Assembly (NCBI GenBank): GCA_018669005.1
Contig: JABJAL010000122.1
Location: 1 to 64,000, forward strand
Source of the DNA: Nitrospinaceae bacterium
GTDB lineage: Bacteria > UBA8248
Direction of reading: 5' to 3'
Length of the DNA: 64,000 nucleotides
Shown here in pieces: positions 16,478-25,799 of this stretch; the first letter of the stretch is position 1, and every line of letters begins with the position of its first letter. Under the pieces are notes generated by a model. The model was not told the DNA's origin. It did not search any database and was given only the letters and a program-made list of their open reading frames with translations. The translations under genes were made by a program, and so were the position numbers.

Positions 16478-18880
16478 TTATCGCTCTGGCCGCCAACGCC
16501 GGAGCAAAAGCGTATTGCTCACAACCGAAACAGAACTGAATGCCATCGCCGCCCCGGCAACAACCGGGCTCAAGAACCCGAGCGCCGCGAGCGGGATGCC
16601 CAGCACGTTATAAAAAAATGCCCAGAAAAGATTCTGTCTGATCTTTCTCAAGGTCGCCCGCGAGAGCCCGATTGCGTCCACAACGCTCATCAAATCACCT
16701 CGCATCAAGGTAATATCAGAGGCCTCCATGGCGACATCAGTTCCCGTACCGATGGCAAAACCCACGTCCGCCTCGGCCAGCGCAGGCGCGTCGTTGATGC
16801 CGTCGCCGACCATGCCAACCGAGCGCCCCGCCTGGCGGAGGCTCTTCACCTTCTCGGCCTTCTCGGCTGGCAACACCTCGGCCATGACGTTATCGATGCC
16901 CACCTGGGCCGCAATGGCGCTCGCTGTACGGCGGTTATCGCCCGTCATCATGTATACCTCGATATCCATCTCTTTTAGGGCGCGAACCGCACTGGCAGAT
17001 GTTTCCTTCGGGGTGTCGGCCACTGCCACCGCCCCGAGAATGCGCTGCTCATCGGCGAGGAACATTACCGTCTTTCCGGCATTCTCTAACTCGGCCATAG
17101 CCGACTCATTGTTGCCCAATAATAGACCCCGCTCAGCCATGAGCTTGGTATTTCCAAACCAGAGCGCCTGACCGTCCACAGTTACCTCAAGGCCGTGGCC
17201 CGGAATCGCCCGAAACCCCTCCGCCGGAGAAAGGTTGAGCTCATCGGCTTTGGCCCGCTCCAATATTGCCGCTCCCAGGGGATGCTCTGAGCCTTGCTCG
17301 GCACTCGCCGCAAGCCGAAGAAGCTCTTCGTTTTCAATTTCAAACGGAATGATATCCGTCACAATGGGCTTTCCGTTTGTAAGAGTCCCCGTTTTGTCTA
17401 AAATTATCGCGTCGAGTTTGTGTGCCGTCTCAAGCGACTCGCCCCCTTTTATGAGCACACCCGCCTCGGCGCCCTTTCCGGTCCCGACCATGATGGCGGT
17501 CGGGGTGGCTAGTCCCAACGCGCACGGGCAGGCGATCACCAGAACGGCAACGGCGTTCACCAGCGCGGGTGCGAAGCCGGCGTAGTAGTACCAAAGAGCC
17601 GATGTCACCACCGCGATAACGATGACGATAGGAACGAAAACACCCGAGATTTGGTCCGCGAGGCGCTGAATCGGCGCTTTTGAGCCCTGTGCCTGCTCGA
17701 CGAGTTTAATAATCTGAGCAAGTACGGTGTCGCGTCCTATCTTGCGGGCGCGAAATTGGACAGCACCAGTGCCATTGATTGTTGCGCCGGTAACAGAATC
17801 TCCCTGCCTCTTTTCAACCGGAATGCTCTCGCCCGTGATCATCGACTCATCAACCGAAGTCGCGCCCTCGGTGATGTCGCCATCCACCGGGAACCTTTCG
17901 CCTGGCCTGACAAGCACCAGATCGTCCACAACCACCTGCTCGATGGGTATTTCACGCTCCTCACCCCCTCGGAGGACGCGCGCCACCTTTGCCTGAAGAC
18001 CCATGAGTTTTTTGATGGCGTCAGAGGTGCGACCCATCGCCCGGCCCTCAAGAACCTTGCCGAACAAGATAAGCGTGATGAGAACAGCCGAGGCCTCGAA
18101 GTACACAAACATTTCATCAAGGCCCATCGCAGTCACCGCAAGGCTGTGAAGATAGGCGGCCGATGTGCCCAGAGCGACGAGGACATCCATGTTCGCGCCG
18201 CCACCCCTCAGGGAATGATACGCCCCCCGATAGAAGCGCCAGCCCGCGATGAACTGCACCGGGGTGGCAAGGGCAAGTTGCCACCAGCGGGGAAGCTCTG
18301 AAATCTCGCCTCCCCCGGGAAGATGCCCCTTCATCTGATACAGCAGGGGAAGCGAGAGAAGTGCCGAGGCCATTAACAGCCAAAGCTCGCGGCGCGCTTT
18401 TTTTTCTTTCTCGGCACGCTCGGCCTCTCCGGCGTCATCGCCCACTTCACTGGCCGTGTAGCCGGTCTTCTCAACCCGCTCAATCAAATTATCGACCGAG
18501 ACGACCCCTGGCCTGTAGCTGATGAGCGCCCTTTCGGTGGCCAAATTCACCGTCGCTGATGACACCCCGTCGAGCGCGTTGAGCCGCTTGTCCACTCGCG
18601 CCGAGCAGGCGGCGCAGGTCATTCCGCCCACGGCAAGCTCAATCGATTTTTCGGGAACACGGAACCCGGTCTGAACAATTCGATCGGCGATGCCTGAGGG
18701 TGTGACTTTCTCTGGGTTATAGGTGACGCTGGCGCGGGCCGTTGCGAGATTGACGTTGGCCACGGCCACGCCCTCAAGGGCGCTCAGGCGACGCTCGATA
18801 CGCGCTGAGCAGGCGGCACACGTCATCCCCTCAACCGGAATTTCCGTCTGCGTGAGCTCACTCTCTTTGGTTTCTGGCAT
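16478..18880 (-). CDS. copA: Copper-exporting P-type ATPase (P1B-1)
   Basis: This 800-residue P1B-type ATPase exports Cu(I) from the cytoplasm. It has two N-terminal HMA domains, each with [10 protein letters not shown], eight transmembrane helices, the ion-path motif ACPCALG, DKTGTLT (phosphorylated Asp), SEHPLGAAI, and the hinge [10 protein letters not shown]. The CPC plus the late-helix [10 protein letters not shown] and [11 protein letters not shown] pattern marks the copper subclass. I use the ATG at 18880; a GTG two codons upstream is also possible. It lies between a TetR regulator gene and copZ, all on the minus strand, forming a copper-detoxification set. Confidence 0.96.
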   Translation of the reverse strand: MPETKESELTQTEIPVEGMTCAACSARIERRLSALEGVAVANVNLATARASVTYNPEKVTPSGIADRIVQTGFRVPEKSIELAVGGMTCAACSARVDKRLNALDGVSSATVNLATERALISYRPGVVSVDNLIERVEKTGYTASEVGDDAGEAERAEKEKKARRELWLLMASALLSLPLLYQMKGHLPGGGEISELPRWWQLALATPVQFIAGWRFYRGAYHSLRGGGANMDVLVALGTSAAYLHSLAVTAMGLDEMFVYFEASAVLITLILFGKVLEGRAMGRTSDAIKKLMGLQAKVARVLRGGEEREIPIEQVVVDDLVLVRPGERFPVDGDITEGATSVDESMITGESIPVEKRQGDSVTGATINGTGAVQFRARKIGRDTVLAQIIKLVEQAQGSKAPIQRLADQISGVFVPIVIVIAVVTSALWYYYAGFAPALVNAVAVLVIACPCALGLATPTAIMVGTGKGAEAGVLIKGGESLETAHKLDAIILDKTGTLTNGKPIVTDIIPFEIENEELLRLAASAEQGSEHPLGAAILERAKADELNLSPAEGFRAIPGHGLEVTVDGQALWFGNTKLMAERGLLLGNNESAMAELENAGKTVMFLADEQRILGAVAVADTPKETSASAVRALKEMDIEVYMMTGDNRRTASAIAAQVGIDNVMAEVLPAEKAEKVKSLRQAGRSVGMVGDGINDAPALAEADVGFAIGTGTDVAMEASDITLMRGDLMSVVDAIGLSRATLRKIRQNLFWAFFYNVLGIPLAALGFLSPVVAGAAMAFSSVSVVSNTLLLRRWRPER

Positions 18881-18899
18881 TTTCACTTTCCCCCCCTAC

Positions 18900-18921
18900 A
18901 AAACTCCGGCTTCAACCGGAG
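18900..18921 (-). terminator. Terminator after the TetR gene
   Basis: On the minus strand a CTCCGG / CCGGAG stem (18916-18921 with 18904-18909) with a six-base loop is followed by TTTT (18903-18900). It lies between the TetR stop codon and the copA start, so copA probably has its own promoter or depends on partial read-through. Confidence 0.6.
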
Positions 18922-18934
18922 GGTTTTATGCGAA

Positions 18935-19603
18935 TCAATTCACCCAGGGCAGACCTTCAAGAGCGCGACGGCAGTCTCTGCCAAGCGCCTCGGCATCGAG
19001 GGTGCTTCGCGCGATGATGTGGGCCCCTTGGATTTGTGCGAAAAAAGAGCGGGCAAGCCCCTCAGTATCTGCAGAGGATGGCAGCGCCCCCTCCTCCCTG
19101 GCCTGGCAAACCATAGTTTCAATCACCGATATCACCCCCCCCCAGACATTTTTCAAGGAGAGGCGCAGATCCTCATCCACCCCGCTGAGTTCAAGCGATA
19201 GCTTGCCAATTGGGCAGCCGCAGCAGGGCGACTCGGCCCTGGGCATCTCGGAATATAGATCGGCCAGCCTCTTTAACTGCCCGCGCCCTGCCCGCTCATT
19301 TTGCAGAACTGGCTGGAGAAAATTTTGATGAATCTGACGCTCGAAGTGATCGATTACGGCCAGGCCAAGGTTTTTCTTTGACTTGAAAAAATAATAGAGG
19401 CTTCCCCGATTGACGCCCGCCCGCCTGGCCACGCTATCGAGAGAGGCTGCCTGGTAGCCTTCGATGTAAAAAAGATCGGCGGCCGCACTCACAATGCGCT
19501 CTCGGGTGCCGGGCCCCTCTTTTTTCTTTGTTCCCACAGCTACCTTGCCAGCTGATTTAATCGTCTGTTTTCCTGCCCTCTTCCCTGCTGTCTCCAATAC
19601 CAT
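18935..19603 (-). CDS. TetR/AcrR-family transcriptional regulator
   Basis: This 222-residue repressor has a basic, alanine/lysine-rich N-terminal tail of about 30 residues and then a clear TetR helix-turn-helix (RERIVSAAADLFYIEGYQAA, then SLDSVARRAGVNRGSLYYFF). The ATG at 19603 follows GAGGAG. The ligand domain carries SPCCGCPIGKLSLELS; the CCGC cluster could sense metal or thiol reagents, although GCPIG-type motifs are common in this group. It precedes copA, but no cysteine-based copper sensing is proven. The palindrome upstream suggests autoregulation. Confidence 0.9.
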   Translation of the reverse strand: MVLETAGKRAGKQTIKSAGKVAVGTKKKEGPGTRERIVSAAADLFYIEGYQAASLDSVARRAGVNRGSLYYFFKSKKNLGLAVIDHFERQIHQNFLQPVLQNERAGRGQLKRLADLYSEMPRAESPCCGCPIGKLSLELSGVDEDLRLSLKNVWGGVISVIETMVCQAREEGALPSSADTEGLARSFFAQIQGAHIIARSTLDAEALGRDCRRALEGLPWVN

Positions 19604-19635
19604 GGAAATTTCTCCTCGGGGAAAAGATAGGCCCA

Positions 19636-19657
19636 TTTAGTTAGTCAGTCAACTAAA
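19636..19657. promoter_or_regulatory. Palindromic operator candidate for the TetR regulator
   Basis: TTTAGTT (19636-19642) and AACTAAA (19651-19657) are perfect inverted repeats around an eight-base spacer, 33 bases upstream of the TetR start codon. Arm length, spacing and place suit a TetR dimer site. Confidence 0.65.
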
Positions 19658-19738
19658 TATATAAACAAAATAAATTATACTCATATATCGTTTAATAACA
19701 ACTATTTGAAATGTAATTACGAGATAATATCTAGGTTA

Positions 19739-20677
19739 TTATTCGCCCAGTGCAGTGAGATGCACCACCACAGATGACCTGAGCGCATCGAGATTGTAGC
19801 CACCCTCGAGAATACTGACGATTCGCCCATCACAGCAATCATGGGCAACGCTCTTGAGGATCCGTGTCATATGGCCAAACGACTCGCTCGAAAGACGCAA
19901 CTCCCCCAATGGATCTCCCTTGTGGGCATCGAATCCAGCAGAAATGATGAGGAATTCGGGCGCAAACGCCCTGACGGCCGCCGCCGCCTCGTTTTCAAAG
20001 CGATCGAGATATTCTCCCTCTGGTGTCCCGGGGGCGAAGGTGAGGTTCAAGGTCGTCCCGAGGCCAGCTCCTTCGCCCCGCTCATTTTCCATTCCACTAC
20101 CGGGCCACAGAGGGTGCTGCTGAAGCGAGACGAAGAAAACATCCGGGTCTTCCCAGAAAACGTTCTGCGTGCCGTTTCCGTGGTGCACATCCCAATCCAG
20201 AATCGCCACTCGGCGAAGACCGTGTTTTTCCTGAAGATATCGGGCGAGTATCGAGGCGGTGGCAAAGAGACAAAACCCCATCGCCCGAAATGGCAGGGCA
20301 TGGTGGCCGGGCGGGCGCATCGCGCAAAAAGCAGTGGGATATTTACCGCCCACGACTTCGTCCCCTGCCGTTAGAGCCGCGTCCAGGGCATTCAGCGCCG
20401 CCTCGTAGCTACCATCGCTGATGCGCGTATCTCCATTATCGAGAACATGAAAATTATGCTCCCTGGCAGAGCGGACGAACTCAAAATATTCGTCATCATG
20501 CACACGGCGAATCCATTCCTCGGCGCCGTGCGTAAAAATCGGTCGATGCACAATCAGCGGAACGCGCTCACTAATTTCCTCGGGCCTAAGTCGCTCGGCC
20601 CTTTCAATACATTCCACGTGACGACCAGTGTTGTGGCGCAACGAGGATTCATCCCAGAAATAAGCAATTTGGGGCAA
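19739..20677 (-). CDS. Histone deacetylase-like amidohydrolase
   Basis: This 312-residue zinc enzyme belongs to the arginase/deacetylase superfamily (class II HDAC-like, acetylpolyamine or acetoin-utilisation type). RPPGHHA carries the catalytic His pair, DWDVHHGNGTQ the zinc Asp and His, and SAGFDAHKGDPLG the second zinc Asp. EGGYN near the C-terminus completes the site. The start is a TTG preceded by GGTGAGG; no better in-frame start exists. The neighbouring Dpp-type transporter could deliver amides or peptides, but no operon is evident. Confidence 0.93.
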   Translation of the reverse strand: MPQIAYFWDESSLRHNTGRHVECIERAERLRPEEISERVPLIVHRPIFTHGAEEWIRRVHDDEYFEFVRSAREHNFHVLDNGDTRISDGSYEAALNALDAALTAGDEVVGGKYPTAFCAMRPPGHHALPFRAMGFCLFATASILARYLQEKHGLRRVAILDWDVHHGNGTQNVFWEDPDVFFVSLQQHPLWPGSGMENERGEGAGLGTTLNLTFAPGTPEGEYLDRFENEAAAAVRAFAPEFLIISAGFDAHKGDPLGELRLSSESFGHMTRILKSVAHDCCDGRIVSILEGGYNLDALRSSVVVHLTALGE

Positions 20678-20715
20678 TGCGGAGCCTCACCTTAAAAAAT
20701 GGATTGCAGAAAAAT

Positions 20716-21633
20716 CTAGACCAGTCGAACTCTCGGGTCTAAATATGAATAGATGAAATCAACAAGAAAATTAATGGAGACAAATATTACGGCAGCTATC
20801 GTTACCGAGGCTTGAACGAGAGGGAAATCCTTTGCATAAACAGCTTGAATCATGAGTCGCCCGATTCCAGGCCAAGCAAAGATTGTTTCGACAATAACCG
20901 CCCCACCCAGCAAGTGGCCAAATTCCAAGCCGATGATAGTGACCACCGGAATCAGCGAATTTCTCAATGCATGGATATAAACTATACTTCGCTCGGCGAG
21001 CCCCTTGGCTCTTGCTGTGCGGACATAGTCGAGCCCCAGGACTTCGAGCATCGAACTTCTGATAACCCGGGTGTTGCGCGCCAGAGAATAGGTTGCCAAC
21101 GTAATCGCGGGAAGTATTAGTCTCTCAAAACCACCCCTTCCGCTAACCGGCAGCCAATGCAAGTGAACACCGAATATCAAAATTAGCATCAAACCAAGCC
21201 AGAATACTGGCATCGCCTGCCCGAACAGGGCCAAAAGCATACCACCATAATCGTAAGCGGAACCTCGCCTCGATGCGCTCAGAATTCCCAACGGCAACGC
21301 CAGAATCACAGAAATTAAAAGCGCCACCAGAGCCAACTCCAAGGTCGCCGGCACTCGTTCGGCGATGAGTTCAAAAGCCGGTTGGCGGTAGCGGAGGCTT
21401 TCCCCAAAATCGCCCTGTATCGCTCGGCTCACATAGGTCGTGTACTGGATGATCCAGGGCCTATCGAGTCCCATGTCCTTTCTGAGCTTTAAGACCTCCT
21501 CGCGAGTCCAGTCCTCTCCAACCATGGTGTCGGTCGGATCTCCCGAAAGGAAAAGCACGGCGAAGGTAATAAAACTCACCCCCACGATGACAAGCATCGC
21601 TCGAAAGGCACGCCGAATCAGATAAGCACCCAC
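20716..21633 (-). CDS. Peptide/nickel-type ABC transporter permease (DppB-like)
   Basis: This 305-residue inner-membrane permease has the N-terminal MGAYLIRRAFRAMLVIVGVS helix and six predicted spans. The EAA loop region reads YVRTARAKGLAERSIVYIHA, typical of DppB/OppB. It ends the three-gene reverse operon, 21 bases after the solute-binding protein gene. No ATPase gene follows, so energy coupling must come from proteins encoded elsewhere. Confidence 0.93.
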   Translation of the reverse strand: MGAYLIRRAFRAMLVIVGVSFITFAVLFLSGDPTDTMVGEDWTREEVLKLRKDMGLDRPWIIQYTTYVSRAIQGDFGESLRYRQPAFELIAERVPATLELALVALLISVILALPLGILSASRRGSAYDYGGMLLALFGQAMPVFWLGLMLILIFGVHLHWLPVSGRGGFERLILPAITLATYSLARNTRVIRSSMLEVLGLDYVRTARAKGLAERSIVYIHALRNSLIPVVTIIGLEFGHLLGGAVIVETIFAWPGIGRLMIQAVYAKDFPLVQASVTIAAVIFVSINFLVDFIYSYLDPRVRLV

Positions 21634-21654
21634 AGTATTCTCCTACGCCAATAC

Positions 21655-23205
21655 CTATTTTTTCTCTTCCAAGGTAATCGAAGGAAGATAAATTCTCTCA
21701 TCGGGCCGAGGCATCCACTTGACGCGAGAACTCAACCCATAAAAATCATACTGATTCCACAGAAAAACCCAGGGAGCATCGTCGCTTACAATTCGCTGCA
21801 TCCGGTAGCTAATTTTTTTGCGCTCGGCCTGATTGAATACCTGCCCCAACCGTTTGTAGTTATCCATGAATTCCGAGTTCTTCCAGTCCGTAAGATTGGC
21901 ATAAAGATTCTGGCGGAGAACGCCCAAATCGAGCTCGGCGTTAAATGCCGAACTGAAGCCATGATAGTAAAGGGGCGAGAACTTCTTCTTTCGTCGCCTG
22001 GAGAGGAATACCGACCATTCGAGGGGGTTTACCTCGGCCTTGATTCCCACGGCTCGAAGATTCGCCGCCACCGACTCGCAAATTTCCTTACCCTTGAGGT
22101 AGCGCGAAGCTGGCACATCAATTTTAATTTCAAAGGGCTTGCCGTCTCTCTCCAGAATGCCATCACCATTCGAGTCCTTGAAGCCAGCCTCTGCAAGCAG
22201 AGCTTTTGCCTTTTGAGGATCGTAGGAATAAGGCTTAATTGACGCATCGACATTTGGGCTGTTCACGATGCTCGCCATACGGGAACCATGCTTGTTCAGG
22301 ATTTTATCCGTCACTAATTTGAAATTGACTGCATGGTTCAATGCCTGACGAACCCGTATGTCCTTAAAAGGGCCGAAATTCTGACGGATACCAAGATAGA
22401 TGCGCCGGCCACCCTGAATTCCCTGGAGGCGTTTTCCTTTGTCCCCACTAACTAACATCGCCCCTTGATCCGGAGAAATATTAGCGATGATATCCGCGGC
22501 TCCCGACTCGAGTTCGGCAATGCGAGAGGAGGCCTCAGGAACGGGTCTCCAAATAACTGTCTTAACTTTCACCTTCCCGCCCCACCAATCTTCATTCGCC
22601 TCCATGCGGATAAAGTCGTCTTTTGCCCACTTCACTAACTTATAGGCGCCAGTGCCAATGGGCTTGCGCGAAACCTCTTTGGCGGATGTCTCGGTATAAT
22701 GTTTAGGGGCAAGCATGTGGGCATTGACTAACCAGATGGGCAACGTCGCGACCGGGCGCTTCGTGTGGATGCGTACCGTGTGATCATCCACGATTTCGAC
22801 ATGGTCGAGCGCAATACGCCTTGGAACGGTGGTCCGGGCTTTGAGTTTTTTATCCAGCATCCGCTCAAACGTGAATTTGACTGCCTGGGCGTTGAAGGGC
22901 TCTCCGTTCGTAAATTCCACACCCTTACGAAGATGGAAAGTCCAAATTTTCTTCGTATCATCGATTTCCCATTTTTCGGCGAGCCCTGGCCCCAGAGTCA
23001 TATTATCTTTGCGAACGACCAGGCCGTCGAAAATATTCATCAAAAAACTCCATTCGACCGTCGATGATGCAAATTGAGGATCGAACGAGCGCGCCTCAAC
23101 CGAAACGAGAATCGTCAATGGACGATCAGCATCATCTCCTCCGCAACCCTGGAGAGACAGCAAAAAAAAGGTAATAAAAATCCCACCCCAAAATCGCTTT
23201 AACAT
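21655..23205 (-). CDS. Extracellular solute-binding protein, family 5 (DppA-like lipoprotein)
   Basis: This is a periplasmic peptide-type binding lipoprotein of about 516 residues. The signal peptide ends in SLQGC, giving a lipidated Cys near residue 21. The ATG at 23205 is favoured over an upstream TTG because GGAGG lies about ten bases before it. The SBP_bac_5 features are present: the ARSFDPQFASS opening, RKGVEFTNGEPFNAQAVKF, and the FKDIRVRQALNHAVN block. The ligand may be peptides, oligosaccharides or other amphipathic solutes. Confidence 0.93.
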   Translation of the reverse strand: MLKRFWGGIFITFFLLSLQGCGGDDADRPLTILVSVEARSFDPQFASSTVEWSFLMNIFDGLVVRKDNMTLGPGLAEKWEIDDTKKIWTFHLRKGVEFTNGEPFNAQAVKFTFERMLDKKLKARTTVPRRIALDHVEIVDDHTVRIHTKRPVATLPIWLVNAHMLAPKHYTETSAKEVSRKPIGTGAYKLVKWAKDDFIRMEANEDWWGGKVKVKTVIWRPVPEASSRIAELESGAADIIANISPDQGAMLVSGDKGKRLQGIQGGRRIYLGIRQNFGPFKDIRVRQALNHAVNFKLVTDKILNKHGSRMASIVNSPNVDASIKPYSYDPQKAKALLAEAGFKDSNGDGILERDGKPFEIKIDVPASRYLKGKEICESVAANLRAVGIKAEVNPLEWSVFLSRRRKKKFSPLYYHGFSSAFNAELDLGVLRQNLYANLTDWKNSEFMDNYKRLGQVFNQAERKKISYRMQRIVSDDAPWVFLWNQYDFYGLSSRVKWMPRPDERIYLPSITLEEKK

Positions 23206-23256
23206 TCGCAAAAAACCTCCGAAAGGAATCTAGGCATCGCCAAAAAATCGCCTAAA

Positions 23257-24183
23257 TTAAGAATCTTTTCTCACCCTGGGGTCGAGATAATCCCTCATCC
23301 AATCACCAATAAGATTAATACTAAGAACCGTAAACATAATGGCCAGGCCTGGAAACGTAGCCATCCACCAGGACACGCGCAGATACTCTCTACCCTCTGA
23401 AAGCATGGTTCCCCAGGTGACGATAGACGGGGGGACTCCGAGCCCAAGAAAACTCAAAGAAGCCTCTGAAATTATATTCCCCGCCACCGCAAAACTGGCA
23501 ATTATGATTAGGGGAGACATGATGTTGGGAAGAATCTGAAAGAAGAGTACCCGGTAGGTGGGGTAGCCTAGAGCCCTTGCCGCCTCGACATATTCCATCT
23601 CACGTGCCGCGAGGACCTGCCCCCGCACAACGCGGCCATAGGCCACCCAGCGACTTATCCCGAGAACAACGATAGTGTTCATTAATCCAGGTCCCACCAC
23701 AGTCATAATGGTCAACGCCAGTAAAATAAAGGGAAAAGCGAGCTGAACTTCGGCGAATCCCATGATCAAATCGTCAATTTTACCTCGGTAATAACCGGCA
23801 ACAAGCCCCAGCACGATACCGAGGACCCCCGAGACTAGAACAGAGCTCAACCCAACGATTATCGATATGCGTGAGCCATAGATAAGGCGACTAAAAATGT
23901 CGCGGCCCAGCGCATCAGTGCCCAAAAAATTACGGGCTTGTCCCCCCGTTTGCCAAGCTGGGGGCTTAAGGCGCTGCAACACATCAACTTTTAGAGGATC
24001 ATGGGGTGCAATCAGGGGGGCCGTGGCGGCGACAAATATCAATAACACCAAAAACATGCTTCCAAATAAAGCTGTTTTGGCGCGCACCAAATCTTGAAAC
24101 ATTTTTTTCCATCGGTGCTCTTTATCTATGGCAAGTTCATCACCCGGGGCAGGAGAAGATAGCGACCCCGATTGTGCGGACAT
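23257..24183 (-). CDS. Peptide/nickel-type ABC transporter permease (DppC-like)
   Basis: This 308-residue partner of the DppB-like permease has the extra N-terminal helix and the FLGTDALGRDIFSRLIYGSR signature of DppC/OppC proteins. The EAA loop is EYVEAARALGYP. It is the first gene of the transporter operon, with a spacing of about 50 bases to the binding-protein gene. The 164-base gap upstream is divergent to the ATP-grasp cluster. Confidence 0.93.
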   Translation of the reverse strand: MSAQSGSLSSPAPGDELAIDKEHRWKKMFQDLVRAKTALFGSMFLVLLIFVAATAPLIAPHDPLKVDVLQRLKPPAWQTGGQARNFLGTDALGRDIFSRLIYGSRISIIVGLSSVLVSGVLGIVLGLVAGYYRGKIDDLIMGFAEVQLAFPFILLALTIMTVVGPGLMNTIVVLGISRWVAYGRVVRGQVLAAREMEYVEAARALGYPTYRVLFFQILPNIMSPLIIIASFAVAGNIISEASLSFLGLGVPPSIVTWGTMLSEGREYLRVSWWMATFPGLAIMFTVLSINLIGDWMRDYLDPRVRKDS

Positions 24184-24347
24184 TTTGTTTTGTATCGCCT
24201 TAATTTAATGAAAATAATAAAACCACCATATGTGGATATCTTATCACAGAGAAAATGTCTTGTGTGTATATGGTGGAGGAACTAGAATCCGCTCCGGCAG
24301 AGCACAATACAATTCTAGTTTCATCTCTTTTTTTGAGGATTTCCTAG

Positions 24348-25799
24348 ATGTCCACATCAATATTCGAATTCCGCGAGCGGTTGGCCGCAGCAGCTCCACC
24401 ATCGGCGGAATTTGGCTTTCAGGGCCTCCGGGCGGCCGATTCCATCGCCGTTGAGTCATCCCTGCCCTTAAGTTTCATCGTGGCATGCGATTGGGGGATA
24501 GATGGGCCTAAATGGAATTCTCGACTCAAGTATTTTGCCGTTGAAAAGGATACTGGAAAGCGAATCGTCTGGACCCACACCTCCATCGTCGAGGCCTACA
24601 AAGGCGAATGGGGAACGAAAATACAGGCCCACCTCACATCAGGCGAGACTCCCCGCATCGTCATCCCCTATCGCTCGACAGAATTTCTCGAACAACTGGC
24701 TAGCGAATCAGACGGGAGAATCTCGATTCTCGCAAATCCTTTGGCCCTAAAAACCCGTCTCGACGACAAGGTGGCTTTTCGCCAAGAGGCGGAAGAAAGA
24801 GGAATTGCCGTGGCGCCCGGCGAGACAATTGCGATTGGCGATCTATCGGCTGATTTGATTCAGAAATGGGGACCCAAGATCATCTTAAACGAGCAAATCG
24901 GCTCATCGGGCAATCAAACCCACCTCATCGAGACATCGGATGAACTCTCCACACTCAAAAAACTTCTTATTGAAAAATCAGGCGAGGACACCCCGATTAT
25001 TGTTTGTCGATTTTTGAGCGGCCCTGCGCTCGGCGCCGCCGCGATTGTTTTCAGGGGCCGCACGAGGATGTCCTATCCCTCGGTAATGATCACAGGTCTT
25101 CCCGGCTCCTCTATGCACCGCTTTGATTATGCGGGGAGTGATTACGGTGCTTATCATCGCCTTTCGGACTCGGCCCGCGAGAAAATTCGCGCCCATACCC
25201 TGACCTTCGGCAAGTGGGCCTCTGAGCTGGGCTACAAGGGCCTATTCGGGGTTGATTTTGTCGTCCATAATGGCGAGCCGTATGCATTGGAACTAAATCC
25301 CCGACTCCTGGGCACGAGCCAGTTGATGACTGAACTTGAGCTTCATGAGAATCCGGGCCCGCCAACAATTTCCTGGCATCTGGCTGAGCTCCTCGGGGCA
25401 GGTGTTCAAGATGATGAGACCAAGCCCGAATTGGAGCGCATCGGCACGTCATCGCTCCACGGTTTTCAGCTTTTACTTAGAAACACCCGACCTCACCGCG
25501 TCCGCATTCAAAGTGCCGTAAAACCAGGAATATATACGCTACCGGGCGAGACCCCTGTATTTATCAGAGATGGAGACAGGATCGCCGACCTTGAAGGGCC
25601 CGAGGAGATCCTCGTCACCTGCTCGCCACCAGAATCAGGTACTGTCGTAGAGCCCCGTGGCGCATTCTTTAAACTTGAAGGCCTGGGGAGACTCCTTGAT
25701 GATAACGGGGAATCTGTCACCCCCATGACCACCCAAATGGTCAATTCATTCACTGTCGCTTTGCAGCTTACTGCCAACGTTCAAGGAGATGCACGGTGA
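24348..25799 (+). CDS. ATP-grasp family protein (putative carboxylate-amine ligase)
   Basis: This 483-residue protein starts at an ATG after GAGGAT. It has an N-terminal Rossmann-like part (to about residue 120), then KTRLDDKVAFRQEAEERGI opening an ATP-grasp domain. GWGPKIILNEQ-like and IVCRFLSG strands follow, and the metal-binding LFGVDFVV...YALELNPRLLGTSQ is the hallmark of the carbamoyl-phosphate synthase and biotin carboxylase branch. About 120 further residues form an unknown beta-rich C-terminal domain. Such enzymes activate a carboxylate as acyl phosphate and join it to an amine or thiol. It overlaps the next gene by four bases (GTGA), so the cluster is a tight operon. Confidence 0.8.
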   Translation: MSTSIFEFRERLAAAAPPSAEFGFQGLRAADSIAVESSLPLSFIVACDWGIDGPKWNSRLKYFAVEKDTGKRIVWTHTSIVEAYKGEWGTKIQAHLTSGETPRIVIPYRSTEFLEQLASESDGRISILANPLALKTRLDDKVAFRQEAEERGIAVAPGETIAIGDLSADLIQKWGPKIILNEQIGSSGNQTHLIETSDELSTLKKLLIEKSGEDTPIIVCRFLSGPALGAAAIVFRGRTRMSYPSVMITGLPGSSMHRFDYAGSDYGAYHRLSDSAREKIRAHTLTFGKWASELGYKGLFGVDFVVHNGEPYALELNPRLLGTSQLMTELELHENPGPPTISWHLAELLGAGVQDDETKPELERIGTSSLHGFQLLLRNTRPHRVRIQSAVKPGIYTLPGETPVFIRDGDRIADLEGPEEILVTCSPPESGTVVEPRGAFFKLEGLGRLLDDNGESVTPMTTQMVNSFTVALQLTANVQGDAR

